A stretch of 64,000 bases of DNA from contig MU119202.1 in the NCBI GenBank assembly GCA_014904845.1, positions 1,240,001 through 1,304,000 on the forward strand, written 5' to 3'. Within the stretch, counting starts at the first letter, position 1; the number at the start of each line of letters is the position of its first letter. This DNA comes from Acephala macrosclerotiorum (Eukaryota > Ascomycota > Leotiomycetes > Helotiales > Mollisiaceae). Under the pieces are notes generated by a model. It was given only the letters and a program-made list of their open reading frames with translations. It ran no database searches and was not told where the DNA came from. The position numbers and the translations under genes are program-made. This document shows, piece by piece, positions 24,404-36,833 of the stretch.

Positions 24404-24592
24404 GTAGCTCAATCCATAGCTCAAAGATGACTCTTCCACGACCCAATGCTCGCGCCCTCTTGTCCAACCATGCCTTGACCTCACTATTTTTCATAATCTA
24501 CCATGGCGGTTCAATCCATTCCTCCATTATGACTCCAGTCCCACGACCTAATGCTCGCTCATTCATGGCCAACCACGCATTAGCCTCAGCGG
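24404..24592 (-). repeat. Diverged tandem duplication, possibly remnant coding exon
   Basis: Two copies about 103 bases apart (24404-24487 and 24501-24592). On the minus strand both read as related peptides: ANAWLAMNERALGRGTGVI and VKAWLDKRARALGRGRVIF, each followed by a WIE motif. Conservation of the amino-acid pattern hints that the segment once coded. The upstream minus frame to about 24766 is Lys/Arg/Ala-rich. I could not assemble a complete gene, and no family is recognised. Confidence 0.45.
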
Positions 24593-25908
24593 CCCTTGTC
24601 TCCTTTCTCACCTTGAAAGCCTCCTCGGCAGCCTTGCTTTGCTTCCTAGTCTTCTCGACTTTGCTAGGTTGAGCCTTACGCGTGGGTCCACTCAAACAAC
24701 CCTCAGCCCGACGTGCTCTGGTTGCGTCCCAGGTCGACTTGATCTTCGCCTCCGACTTGAGTCCTGGGGTTTTTCTTTCTTATTGTACATGAGTGGTTGG
24801 TTAGCTTTAGGCGGTCCGAGTTGCAAAGCTGAATAAGCAAGGGAAGGGGAATGTACCCCAGGGGCGCCAATTCCCTCCATTGTGAATATTTTTTTGGAGC
24901 TCTTGCTTTTGATTCCGAACACATAGTCAGTCCTCTACACTTCAGAGATATACAGCGCTGCATTTGATTGTGTTGATTACGGATCTGCTCAAAGGAAATG
25001 GGCAAGTGATGGTGTGAGTGACTTAAAGGTTCCTTCTGGGCTTCAGTAACGACTCCTGACGCAGGCCGAAGAGGCAAGGTCATTTCTCTTGAGGAGGAAG
25101 ACATCTTTGCTTCAAGTCCTCCCATTGCTGAGAGAGAACTCGGTGTTGTGTGGATGTAGTTCTTGGGAAGTGCCCCGGAGGAGGATATATCTGCCCTTTT
25201 GCTTAGCGACACCCTGGTCCCTGCTCACATACTGCTCAACTCCTCAATCTTCCTCCCGGCTTCAATAACACAAAATCAAAAATCCAATCAAAAATTTCTA
25301 CCTCCAACCAAGATTTCGTCTTGCTAGATCATTCTGCCGGTGGCGCGGCTGCGGAGAAGGAGGAGAAGAAGCTTGCAAGTATCACTTTTGACTTCGTAGA
25401 TCGATTAGATCGAAAAGTACACACCTGACAGGTACAATAGGAGCAAGTAGGCCTTACGGTCGAGTTCTTGGAAGGTCTGCCTCCCGCCGAAAAGGTATTA
25501 GACATTGAGACAATGGCGAACGTTCCAAAGCCGATTGTACATTCAATTATAGAAGCCCAAGAAGCCAATGTCCCAAGGCCAGATGGATAGGAAAGAGAAA
25601 AAGAAGAAGAATAGAAAGACTAACCAATGCGATTAAGGAGGAAAATAGAAATGATATGGTGGTCCAAATGCAGTATGTTAATGTTCTAGATTTTCTGGGA
25701 TAACGAGAATGAGTTTACTGGTTCTGGATAGAATGAACGAGATGATGTTCAAGACATGATCTGAGATTAGCAAGCGTGAAGAGCATGAGGGTAGGGACGA
25801 CATGGAGATGGATGATGAGTGAGAATGTCTGAGGATCTGTGGGGCATGATTCTCTGCGAAAGCACTAGGATATTTTGAGTAGTCAGAAATCGCGTCTTGA
25901 ACTTCCCT

Positions 25909-28900
25909 CTATTCAGCATCATTCCACGGCGGGTTCCCAACCCACCATTTCTTTCCTTCCCCAAGAACACGATTCTTAATTTCCCTAACCTGTTCCAACT
26001 CTGACTTTGACCACAACTCTTTATCATCCTCCCACAACTCTTCAGCATCCTCCCACAAGTCGATAGTCTGTATGATCTCCCTCAACGCTTGATCGGCATC
26101 TTGCATTTTCTCCTCTACTAGATATCGCTCTGACACTTCAACATTCTTGAGGGACCAGATCTCATGATCTAGCTTATACTTACGTCTTATCAGCCCCAGC
26201 AGTCTATGTAACGTACTCGCAGAAGCCATTTCATCGATTCTTGCTCCTTCGCTCTGGAATGGATGTTCCGGTCCTCGAGAACAACCTACGGAAGAAGGTA
26301 CTACTAGAAGTATATCTTTATAGTGTGAATCCAGGATAAAACTCGTGCGCCCGACTTGATATCCATTGCAACTTATATGAACCGACAATTTACTTCCCGA
26401 CAGAGCGACTGTGCAGCTGCAATGAACGAGGTGTTGTACATCCTTTGTGATTAGATTTTCAATTCGAAGGATGTCGTCGGGTGAACAAAATTTGAGCAGA
26501 TCGCATTTTAAAGCAGCAAGCTTGTGAAGTCCTAAGTAGAGTTATTAGAGCTTGAGTTTCTTGAACCAATGCAATACTTCACACCTTCTGGCATTGCCAT
26601 ACGGGATCCGTCCTCTTGGCGATCTAGGTCGTTCTCTTCTGACATCTCGCAGACAAGCACCTCGAAGGCTCCGCTGCGAATCTCAGACATCGTGAACGAA
26701 AAGCACTTGTTGACCTCGATGTGGTGATCTGGGAGAAGGAGATCACCTCTTCGGATGAGGCTACAGTATCTACCTCTCTGACCATTGTCCTCTCGATTGG
26801 AGCTCATGTGCATGCTTTCATCGGATGACTGAAGAAACATGCCATAGTTTCGAGAATAAGATTCGACGACGCATAGGTTGCGGTGGTGAATTTTCTCGAC
26901 GCCGTACATAACGGAACCTTGCACAGAAGCTGTGTACCTTGATATAAAATCAGTCAGTGTCAGAAGGTGACAACAAGCGCACTACATGAACTGGAGAGAC
27001 TCACCACTTCGCTCCAGAGGAAAAAATGACCTCTGCGGAACTCAGAGCGGTCCGCGCCGCTTCCTGCAGATATGGAGTCCCGGATCGATTGCAATCCTCA
27101 ACCAATAAGATTTTCTATCAACTCCGTATTTAGACATGACATTTTAGTAATGTAAGGACGTTTACCGTGATTGTTCCCCCGCTGTTCTCAAATTCTCCTA
27201 GCTGCTGTTCAATCAATCGAAGGGCCGCCGTTATCCATGGGTCAAAGAAAGTTCGCATTGCTTCGCTGTAACATGTCAAACACGACTACATAGTAGAACG
27301 AGAAGGGTGGTTCTATACTTTGAAATGGTAAGTGTCCCATCTTGGACTCTGTCGTGGCGCCATAACCGATTTGGGAGTTCGATGGAATAGTTGAACCCTC
27401 GTCCGTAGCTAAAAGCCTTCTTCTGATCCTCGAACCGATTCATAACCCGTCGCATTGACAACGACCAATTTCCATCACTAGAAGAATACCGACCGACAGC
27501 TTTAGGGACCAATACCCTATATTTATGATCTCCAATAACCTTCCTGAGCCATTTCTGGAAATTTTGATTGACATCCTTATAGCCACACTGTGTACCTGTG
27601 TTCTTGGTAAGTCATTTGTAAACATCGTTGAAGTTGTAGGCTGACTTTTGGCTTCTGTGATAAGTTCTAACTGTAAAGTCCCAGAGAGACTCTTGACCTT
27701 GTATATTGTCACCTCCTTGTATGAGGAAGTATTAGTAGCGATCTTCCTGACGAGAGAATGGCTAGGGAGAGGGCCTCACCGTAGTATCATTACCACACTC
27801 ACAGAGCATGATGAACTCATCGTCCTGGGTTTTGTGAGCACTATCACAATGTGGGATCTCCAGCTCACCTTGAAGGAATTATGGCCAAATCGCTCTTGTA
27901 CCTCTCTCAGGGCACCCATCGCTAGGGCATCTCCCTCGGCGACCATAATCAAGTCAGCCAAGCTTGGGAAGCTGCTCTTGTTGAAGCCTGAGTTCGTCAC
28001 GGCCCGGAATAAAGAATTGTGTCCGTGATAAGTCCATTGCTGTAATACGAGTCAGCCTTGCGCAGCATTGTATATATGACAGAGGACTTACTGCTGGAAC
28101 TGAAATGACAATATCAGTTGAAATCTTCGAGAGCAAGCGAGGATTCAGGAATTCAAAACTGGCCATTAAATATTGAAATACATGGGTGAGATAGTCAGTG
28201 ACTATCTCTTCCGGAGATTTCCAAGGGTAATTGTCGATTCCTTTTGACGTCTTGATATATTCAAAAGCAAGATTGCTTGTTCCTTCCAGAAGCCTCGAGA
28301 TCGAGCCAAGAAGTCCCTCTTTCGAGCCCGAATTTTCGAGCTCTAACTTCGTGTTTGTTATCACAAGAGCGTCCTCGCTGAGACTTGCTCCCCATTGTTG
28401 ATCTAGCGGGGAGATAGCTGGTGAATAAGATATCGCGCTTGGGATCTTGCTGCTCAGCTTCATCTGAGGTCCCCAGTCTTCTACGACTGAAATGTCATCA
28501 AAAGAGGCATTGTTCATCCGCCGAGGAAATGCAAATGCGACGGCTTTTTTGATGTTAGCCTTTCCCAAGGAACGAGAACAGAAACGGTGCTCACCCGTGA
28601 ATTCAACTCCATATTCGATAGCAATTACGAGACGCGTGGATTTAACAGATGGATACAAGCCCTCTTGAGGGTTACCCCCCAATGCATCTAGCAGTCGTTG
28701 ACTCTGGGCACCTGCACTGCTCTTCCACTTCCCTACATATTCCCTAAGAGGCGATTTTGAGGTCGATGATGGTGGTGACATCGACATGAAAGAACTAGAA
28801 AGTTCAGAGCTGAGACTAGCTTCAAGGCTTTGAGTGATTGCGCTCGAGCTGCTTCCCGAGGTTGGTTTTAGTTCCAAAGAAATAGATCGCTTGCCCTCTC

Positions 28901-29717
28901 CCTGATGATTTTGAACCTCCAACTGTGATATCTGGATCGGCTCTTCATCCCGGGCAATTGTGTTATTTTCTCTGGAGTCCTTGGCCTGCTGTATCTCTGT
29001 CTTACCGACCCCAACTTGCGATATGGAATCGTCTGGAAGGACAGTACCGCCGTCAGAGCCATCCACAATAACATTTAGCTCGGCGGCTGCGACAGCAACT
29101 TCTATTATGCTTTCCGCATTTTGTTCGATGTAGTCTAAGGGGATACCTTCGGTCCTTAAATTCATCTTCAACATCGCCCAAGCAGCTCCAACGCTTTCAC
29201 TCTTTGTACTAATACTTAAGATTGTCTGTGCTTTGGCGGCACCACATTTCATCTGCTCATCCAAGATGTTCCAGATCCTCTCCAACATTGGCTCCATTCG
29301 CGCCAGCGTAGCCGTATTCAGATTCGCAACAAATGCACTGATAGCCGACATATGAAACGTCAACTTGCTCCTCAGTGAATGCAAATCCTCCATTCCAAGG
29401 CGGACTCTCCTCAACCAGCTGACTTTAGATCTGCCCATCTTTTCATATCGCTGATAGAGTTCTTGCAGCTCCTGCATCGTAGTGACGAGGTTGTCGCACA
29501 AGACCATCAACTCAGATCTCTTCGCCGTCACATTCCGATTCAAAACAGACCCCGGATCTCCGGCCTGGTCTCTCAAACTCGAGAGAACGACGGAAAATGA
29601 TTCTAGCTCTCGACTGATCTCCGCAAACTCATTTGGCGCGGACTTGAAAGCGTTGTAGAGCTTGATTGTCAGGTCCAAGGCTGCGATGAAGTCTCCTACA
29701 CTGTAGCCGAAAGACAT
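25909..29717 (-). CDS. STAND-type helical N-terminus fused to degenerate Hsp70-like domain
   Basis: Ten exons, all phase-consistent, give 1107 residues: 28595-29717, 28092-28543, 27869-28039, 27780-27824, 27646-27715, 27319-27595, 27166-27265, 27005-27114, 26585-26937 and 25909-26531. The N-terminal 220 residues (SFGYSVGDFIAALDLTIKLY...) resemble the helical domain at the head of fungal STAND proteins. After a Ser-rich linker comes an Hsp70/actin-like fold: KIPSAISYSP, QQWGASL, DIVISVPA, a MVAEGDALA helix, FFDPWITAALRLIEQQL, and the tail to a Trp/Glu/Lys-rich C-terminus. The nucleotide motifs are altered: phosphate-1 reads AIEYGVEFT where the family has DxGTT; phosphate-2 reads LCECGNDTT where the family has DxGGGT; and the adenosine motif reads LLVEDCNRSGTPYL where the family has GGFGxSPYL. 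ATP hydrolysis is doubtful. Intact splicing argues that it is expressed. Confidence 0.85.
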
Positions 29718-31209
29718 CTTGTATCAAGCGCCAGAGCATGAGTATGGTGTAGATTAATGGCGATGGTACGGACATCGATGCAGCGAAAATGTCGGGCCCT
29801 TGTATCGTAATCATGAAATCTCGAGGTTGCAGCGCGAGACTGATACTGAGACTGAGGCGAAGCAAGATGGCGGTTTGTTGCGTGTGTCATTGGCTCTCTT
29901 TCCTGCAGGTGAACCGTGGGGCTGTTTTTTCAGGTAACACTCCCTTCCACCACTACCCAGATATGATGTGTAGCTATCCGGTCTATCGACATCAACGAAC
30001 TCGAACGGCTGGTATACGAAGGAATTACAGCATAAGGATTACTCGCCATGTTCAGAAGTCTGTCCTAGTGCTGAGTAATTGCTGGACCACAGCTATGACT
30101 TTTGACGGTGGTAAAGTCCCAAGTTACTTCGCTCTTTCATAAAATGGGTGTATCCGAGGTCTTTTGCAACGTATGATAATTGATTCAATACAACTTCTCT
30201 AGGGAGAGTTGCTTGTCTTGCCCAAGGTCTCAGGTACCGGGACAGACTTCTGAACATGGCGAGTAGTATTTACCTTTTTAAACGCTTTGAAGAATGAAAT
30301 AGCAGTATTCGTAGAGTTGAACAATGATCCGTGAAATGGCCTTCGAGACGAGACACTTGCCCGTCTAAAACAGCTTCTGCAAAATGTACTGACCAAGTTT
30401 GAGTACAAAAGTAGCAAGAGCAAAGCAAACCCCGCTCCTTCCACACATGGAGCCGTCGGTCTGCTTGACAATCTGCGAAGAACTCCCTGGAGTTTGTGAA
30501 TTATAGAGAGTACTGTAGAGAGGATACATATTGAACACTGTGATGTTTGAGGACTTAATGAACAACGAGCAGGACCCGGCGAGACTGGAAATACATTGTA
30601 CCCCCTGATCATATGTTAGTTTACCGCTCATGTGGCCTCCAAATAGACCTTCAATAGGCACGATTTGACAGCTCTTATTGGCTGTTAAGCATTGGGACGT
30701 TGAAAGAGCTAGACAATGATCGGAGGGGTGCACCATACGTGACTGGAAGGAGGGCTCAAGGTCACGTTGACTCTTCGAGAAAGCACAAGCCCATTTCGGA
30801 GATGAGTCAAACCTTTGAATTAATCTTTCTCAAGAATCATCCCATCAGCCTTCTTTCAACTGTGATATCAACAAAATAGAACTATTTCGGCGTTTCTGTA
30901 CTTCAAAGTCCTGTCTTGGATATTTGAGACGTTTGATAGAGCTTCTTTCGCCGTAGTCCCAAAAGGGCATCGCAGATTTTTGAAGCGAGACCGACCCCTC
31001 GCAAATTCAGTCATAGTAGCTTTCCCCGGACAAGCTTTCGATTTCAGCATTCACAGCAACGCACCTCCTCCCTCCAGCTCGACGGCGGAACAAAAGACTC
31101 CCCAGATGCCGCATGACCATCGTCCAGGTCATTGTTAATCTTGGGGACGTCACTTGCGAGAAGTAACGTCTGCCGCACCAACAAATCGAACGCCAAAGGG
31201 TATTCCATC
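29718..31209. other. Divergent intergenic region
   Basis: About 1.5 kb between the starts of the Hsp70-like gene (leftward) and BTB-like gene (rightward). The clear structure in it is the separated inverted repeat at 30041-30264. No coding region is supported. Confidence 0.55.
30041..30264. repeat. Perfect 25-bp inverted repeat with about 174-bp spacer
   Basis: Bases 30041-30065 are the exact reverse complement of 30240-30264 (arm begins actcgccatg). Similarity fades beyond the 3' side of the left arm with mismatches and gaps, so the arms look like two diverged inverted copies of a longer unit. Confidence 0.9.
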
Positions 31210-33585
31210 ATGGCGCCCCAAAGCAATCCTGCGAAAGGTCTCCAGCAGAACCGCGCCCGTCCTACTGCTCCACGAACCATCATACCTGCGATCCCTCTTC
31301 CATATGTCCAGAAGCGAAAGCAGCAGGAGGCGGCGCGTGCCAAAGCTCAGGAGGAAGCCAATAATGTGTCAGTGGTCATTGATACATCCACTTCTCCAAC
31401 ACCTCCCATTGTCGAAACTACCCCTCCCATTGTGAATGGCTCTGAGGATCAGGCGCCGGAGCAGGTAGAGGAGCCAACTGAACCTACTGAAGCATCTACA
31501 CTCGACTCATCTGAAGCCGGATCTATCGAGCCAGTTGAGGAGAACACCGCTGTTGAAGAGCCAAAGGTATCTGCGCACGAAGAAGTCTTGGGTAAGCAAA
31601 CGAGCCCACTTTTGTCTCTATTCATTCTATGAGCATAGCTAATTTCATCAAAAGAACAACCACAAGAGACATCAGAGTCTGCTACCTCCGAGACTCAGTC
31701 TAACGCGTCGCGCTCGACCTACCATATGCCCCCTGCCTTCGTACCTGCAAACCAAAATCTATTTAATGGTGGCGGTGATCCAGCAAAATACCCCCCTCCA
31801 CCGAATATGTTCAATGGTCAGCAGCTTCCTATGCACCACGCTCATCCAAGTGCTGGGAGTGTTATGTTTGGCGGATATCCTGAGTCGAACAACTCTTCTC
31901 CTGTTCCACCTCAGTCTGGAGGCTTTATGCCACCACCACCACCACCGTTCCCTATGCACCACGGACCGAGCCGCCACGCCCCTCACCAGTCAAACGGAGG
32001 TCATTCTCAACAACCTTCCAACGGTTACTCGCCAATGGGACCGCCGCCACCACCACCGGGATATTACCCTGGTCAGAACGGTTTTATGAATCACGGGCCG
32101 CCAGCAGATGGCTACGCTCGTCGCCAGATGGTCTCTTTTGGACCTCCCGAGGGCTACACTCCTTCTGGCACTCCTCTTCCATACGACAGCGGTGTTCGTC
32201 ATAACAACTTCGAACTCCTCACTCCTCACAGCTTCCACGGTTCTCAGTCTTCGGCCACCAACGAGCAGGAGAACGGCCCCGCCTTCTACAGCCAATACCC
32301 TACGGCAGTCGTCTCGAACGGAAGCAACGGCCACGTCGACGAAGTCCGCCTCTATCAACAGCCGCAACCCAAGCCTCGAGCTCAATCGCAAACTGTTGCT
32401 CCTCCAAACGGCTTTGCCAACATGGCAAACATGCCACCTCCACCAGCAATGGGCGCGGCAATGGGCGACCACCTCGATGGTCTGGTCCAATATCTCCAAT
32501 CGCAGTTCGCAGATCCCGTCTTCGCCGATTACACCCTCGAGCTTCGCTACACTGATGATCGTGCTGAGCCTGTCCGTATCCCTGGCCATAACCTGATCCT
32601 TGCTCGTAGCCCAACCCTCAAGAACCTTATGACTGCTCAAGCTCGCGACAGCAACACAGATGGCTTGACACTCCGCACTCTCCTTCTGCAAACTGACGAT
32701 CGATTCTTACGTTCTGATGGGTTTTGGATGGCAGTTCAGCGTCTCTATGGCTGTCCGCTCTTGGAGTTTGGTACGATCACGACTCTGAACATGCAACATG
32801 CCGCGTTTTCTGGATCAGTTCCCGGGGCGCCTCAAGATCGATTTGATTTGGCTCTCGGATACTCTGCAGCAGGTGCTCTTCTCCAAATCCCTCCTGTCAT
32901 CGCCCGTGGTGTCGAGATCGCTGCTCATTTGGTCAACTGGTTCACTGTTGAGAGAGCTTTGGACTTTGCCCTTGACGGTGGTCTTGACGCTCAATGGACT
33001 TTGAACGCCAATGGTGAGCAGGAACGTCCAACAAGTACTTATGGCCCAGCCGTCAACATCCTCATCCACAATGCTTTGAATTTCATCATCACTGCATTCC
33101 CTGCTGGTCTTGAGCTCGATACCTCTGCCCCTGAGCCCGCCCATAACCGCAGACTTCCATTTGTCCAAGATGCCGGAGCCGCAGGTCATAATCCACGTTT
33201 GAGCTTCATTAAGTTCGGTGACCACCCCAGCGAGGAGAGCACGCGATCTAACAACGCCAACTCCATCGCCTTCACCTTGTCAAAGATCTTGCTCAACTTG
33301 CCATTCCACTTACTGAAATATGTCCTGGAATCGTCGCGTCTGGGCAACGTTCAAGGATGGGCCACCGCAGCTCTCCGAACCAAGGTCATGCATCGCGTCG
33401 TTGAGGAGCGCGAGAAACGCCGTGTCAAGGTACTTTCTAGCCACGTCTCCAACGTCGAGCGCAAGACCAACTTCAAGGAGTGGGACTCTGTCGGCTGGCA
33501 AGAGAGTGTTGTTCCACTCGATGGGAACGACTCTGCTCCCACCTTGACTCGCACCTGGGTCGACTTCACACAACCTGAAAATTAA
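31210..33585 (+). CDS. BTB/POZ-like domain protein with proline-rich N-terminus
   Basis: Two exons, 31210-31591 and 31655-33585 (63-nt intron, GTAAGC...AAAAG), give 770 residues. Start at MAPQSNPAKGL. Residues about 40-150 are Glu/Pro/Thr-rich; 150-390 are Pro/His/Gly/Gln-rich with several polyproline runs, suggesting a phase-separating or SH3/profilin-binding segment. A BTB-like core starts near residue 400: LDGLVQYLQSQFADPVFADYTL, then IPGHNLILARSPTLKNLM, matching the A1-B1-B2 and A2 pattern where the substrate of the ligand is the self-associating dimer interface. A mostly helical C-terminal region follows (ALDFALDGGLDAQWTL; ILLNLPFHLLKYVLES). BTB domains dimerise and often bridge to Cul3 or transcription complexes; which applies here is unknown. 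Structure is intact. Confidence 0.8.
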
Positions 33586-34580
33586 CCTTTCTCGATCTCT
33601 CTTCATGACCGGCTGGCTTTCTCGTGATTTTTACTGGAGCATGGGCGTTGCGTTGCATATGGGATGGTTTTTCATGAAATGGCGATCGATATTTTCCAAG
33701 TCATACAGAATCAGGTTTCGGGGCTAGCGCTACGTTTTTCACATCTCCCATACCTGGTGTGCGATTCTTCATTGCATACACAAAAAGAGGATATGAATAT
33801 GTGATCCTCGGCCTCATAGTGGTTTTTTTTCCTTCTGGCTTACATATTTGACGAAAGCGAAGAGCATTTTCACGTCTGTTTTCTGCCTCACTGGCGAGAT
33901 GGATTGATGGTTGATATGATGACTGAGGATGGGTCGGGCGGGTGGGGAGTTACACAAAAGCAACGGATCAGAGAGTGCAAAGGTGGCTATTACGTCCTTT
34001 GTAATGACCGCAGGCTTAGGTAGCTGTGGACTAATACGATGGATTCTACCTATTTCTTTGGGATATGAAGTGACTTCGTGATGTAATCAATGTGACGTCT
34101 CTTTCGACTGAAGCTACACCTCGAGCTTGCGCAGCAGTGCGGCATCGCGAGCCTTCAGAGGCTGATGGCGGGTGAATTCTATAATGCTGCCTATGCTAAT
34201 GTAGCTAAATCGCACGAATGTAATGTCCCTCCATTCTCTGGACAATCTAGAATAGCCAAAAGTTCTGCAAGCCCAGCAGGCAAGTCCTTTAGAATTGAAA
34301 TGCCTATGTAAATTACAGCTTCCGCTCAAACAAAGCTCTGTAAGCTTCTTCAGATCAGACGTACTTGGGATAAATGTAGAAGCATTGAAGAATATCATTA
34401 TTATAAATATCAACCTAGCACAAAGCAGCTAGGCTCTTTCCTCTAGCCGAATGCTCCGTTCCTCTCGATTTAACCCAAGAAATCATACAAAAACATATAA
34501 TCATAACTTCGTCGCTTTTCCCTTTTCCTTTATCCGTTCTCTCATCCCAATCAGCACCATTCGTCGCGTCTATCTTGCGT
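33586..34580. other. Convergent intergenic region
   Basis: About 1 kb between convergent genes, pyrimidine/T-rich just after the BTB-like gene, consistent with a 3' UTR. No gene supported. Confidence 0.55.
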
Positions 34581-36441
34581 TCAATTATCCTTCAACCTCT
34601 TCTCCTCGGCTGCTCTCTCAGCGACCCTCCTCGATTCTTCCCCATCTCCTCTGAGGAAACTGACACCTCGTCTAACTACTCCGCTGTTGATAGCCTTCCC
34701 TTTATTATCCCGCTCATATACACCATTAATCACCATAAGACTGACCACGAACAGCCAAACGTCACCTCCACGCATCCCACGCCACCATCCACGTTTCCGT
34801 CCAACTTTCCATAATGAGTCTAACGAAGATCTCACCGCGTAAAGGAATCCTCCCCTAGCCTGTCTTCTAACCACAAACCCCCACAAACCCCCAAGCATAC
34901 CCCCCAAAAAGAACCTCTGCGTCGCTAACACATGTCTCGGCAACACCTTCTGAAAAAGACAAATAGTCGCCCAACTCGTTCCCACCGCACCAGAAACAAA
35001 CGTTGTGTATCTCAGGATTTTAGAAGCTAGTTTGTTGAGGCTGGTTATTGGTTTGTGGTAGAAGGTTGTGTAGGAAGGGAGAGAGAGGAGAGTGAATGCT
35101 ATGGTGAAGAAGCGGGCGAGGGGAGGGAAGGAGGATAGGTAGGAACTGAGGTAGGTACGGGTGCAGGAGGGGTCGAGGGGGTGGAGGGTTGCGCAGGTTA
35201 GAGATTTGAGAAGAGGGTGTGCGGGGGCTGTTATTGGGCCGATGGTGGACAATGAAGCTGGTAAGGTCTGGCTGTTGGGGAAGAGAATTGGTGAGACGAA
35301 TGGTCTAGATATTATTGTTAGTTTAGTGAAGGGATGAGTAGGTAGGGAGCTTACGGATAGTTGAGCCTCGCCATCTCTGCTAGACTGTCCACTATTTCAT
35401 ACTGATCCGGCCATGGGAGACTAGCTGGGTAGTCTTCAGGCCGAGGGACAATATACTGCTGCGAGTACTTTAATATGAAGTCTCCATCGGCCTATATTCA
35501 ACCATTAGCATTTCTCTTCCTCTCACTTCAGTAACAAGTAAACATACCTTAGGAAAACACTCCCTATCAAAAACAAAAGCATGTAACAACTGCCCACTCG
35601 CCACAGGGTAAAGTAACCAACTTCCCCACCACCAAGGCCTCGTCCCCTTACTCCAAATCCAGCCCTCCTCCTCTGCATGATTATACGCAAACTCCGCCGC
35701 TCTCGTCAGCGCATATATCGAGATCGTAACTCTTAATTGATCCGCTGGATAGACTGCTAACATGAACCCTGCTAGACTGGCTCCTACTGCGGGGGCTAGG
35801 GAACTTGTGAGAGTTTTTGAGGTCCGTTTGTTCCGCTGACGGAAGGGTCGTGCTTCTGGTGTGAGGAGGTGGGCACGAAGACGTGTGAAGAAGCGGAATA
35901 GAAGTCTGTGAAGGAGAAGAATCGTCGATAGAGACAGTGAGAGCCGCAGATTAGGGTTCTTGTAAAAGGGAACTCGTTTTCTACTCATTCATTAGCACAT
36001 CCCTCTTTCCAACACTCATAGTTAAGAGAATAGAACATACCTCCCCCTCTTCCTCCCCAAGAACCGCTCTCCAATCATCTCCCAAATCTTCAAGCCCGCA
36101 CTACTCGCCAGAAAAACCCTCAAACTCGCCCGAATAGCTGCTGCATTATAATCCTCCCCTCCCGATATCCCTCCCCCTCCAGCACCTTCTCCATCTCCAC
36201 CCCTCTCCAGCCTCCTACTCAATCTCTCAACCTTTGCAACACTCGGCGCGTTCCTCCTCAACAACTTTGAGCGTGAAATAATGTATTTATGTAAAGTCTC
36301 GTATTCTTTCGCGGATATGGTGTAGCGGAGCGCGTTGCGGAGGATGGGATCCGCCGTTGATTTGGCTGAAAGTCGCGGCTGCGAAACTGGCTTTGAAGAT
36401 CCGGATGGTTGGGAATGTGATTGGGAATCCGCGGATGCCAT
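34581..36441 (-). CDS. TMEM135-like multi-pass membrane protein
   Basis: Four exons, 36041-36441, 35548-35980, 35355-35491 and 34581-35304, with introns of 60, 56 and 50 nt, give 564 residues. Start chosen at MASADSQSHS, because the longer frame upstream lacks conserved character. Exon 1 is a soluble head (LHKYIISRSKLLRR). The second exon has RVPFYKNPNLRLSLSLSTILL, then SLAPAVGASLAGFMLAVYP and the aromatic WWWGSWLLYP, and the last exon has CTCATLHP-like SLTCATLHPLDPSC, FPPLARFFTIAFTLL and QRFFLGGMLGGLWGF. This resembles fungal relatives of TMEM135/PMP52, peroxisome- or mitochondria-associated proteins with a Tim17-like region. Organelle assignment is by family only. It lies tandem and upstream in transcription direction of nothing on the same strand nearer than 400 bases. 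Confidence 0.72.
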
Positions 36442-36833
36442 TGTCAAGAGTAAGTTATGGTGGCATGTGTAGAGAGGAATTGTTGTTGTGGGACTGGTAT
36501 GAGAGTTTGGAATCTGGAGAAGTGCTGGCTGGGATGGGGATGCGGCGAAAAGCATGTGGAAATGACCTCGGCATCGAATCATGTGCGGTGATCGTCAAAA
36601 TAGGGGCTGGTGGGGCCAATCTTTGGGAGCGCAATGAGAAGAGTTTGAAGTCATCAGAAGAATTTTTATTGCATTACAAGTGTTCTACACTACCATACAG
36701 GCAGTCCTGATTAAGTATACGGAAAAGACCCAAAGTCCCACAAAGAATTGACTCCACCAACCCATCCAGCCCAAACTCGCAACTCCCGCTCAACTGGGTA
36801 TACAATCACAGTACTCGACGCTCATATATACAT
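36442..36833. other. Intergenic region between same-strand genes
   Basis: About 390 bases separating the promoter of the TMEM135-like gene from the 3' end of the LRR gene. No further element recognised. Confidence 0.5.

Larger units (their letters stand above)
17958..25908. other. Gene-poor region of about 8 kb
   Basis: No gene with domain support. Frames up to about 200 codons (18954-19565, 21331-21945, 18354-18869) overlap frames on the other strand and are low-complexity or compositionally odd. The first part probably contains the 5' UTR and promoter of the disordered-protein gene. Contents I can point to are a 9-bp minisatellite near 21.4 kb, a G-rich tract near 23.74 kb, pyrimidine-rich stretches near 23.25 kb and a small tandem duplication at 24.4-24.6 kb. 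Unannotated long non-coding transcripts are possible but not shown. Confidence 0.55.
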
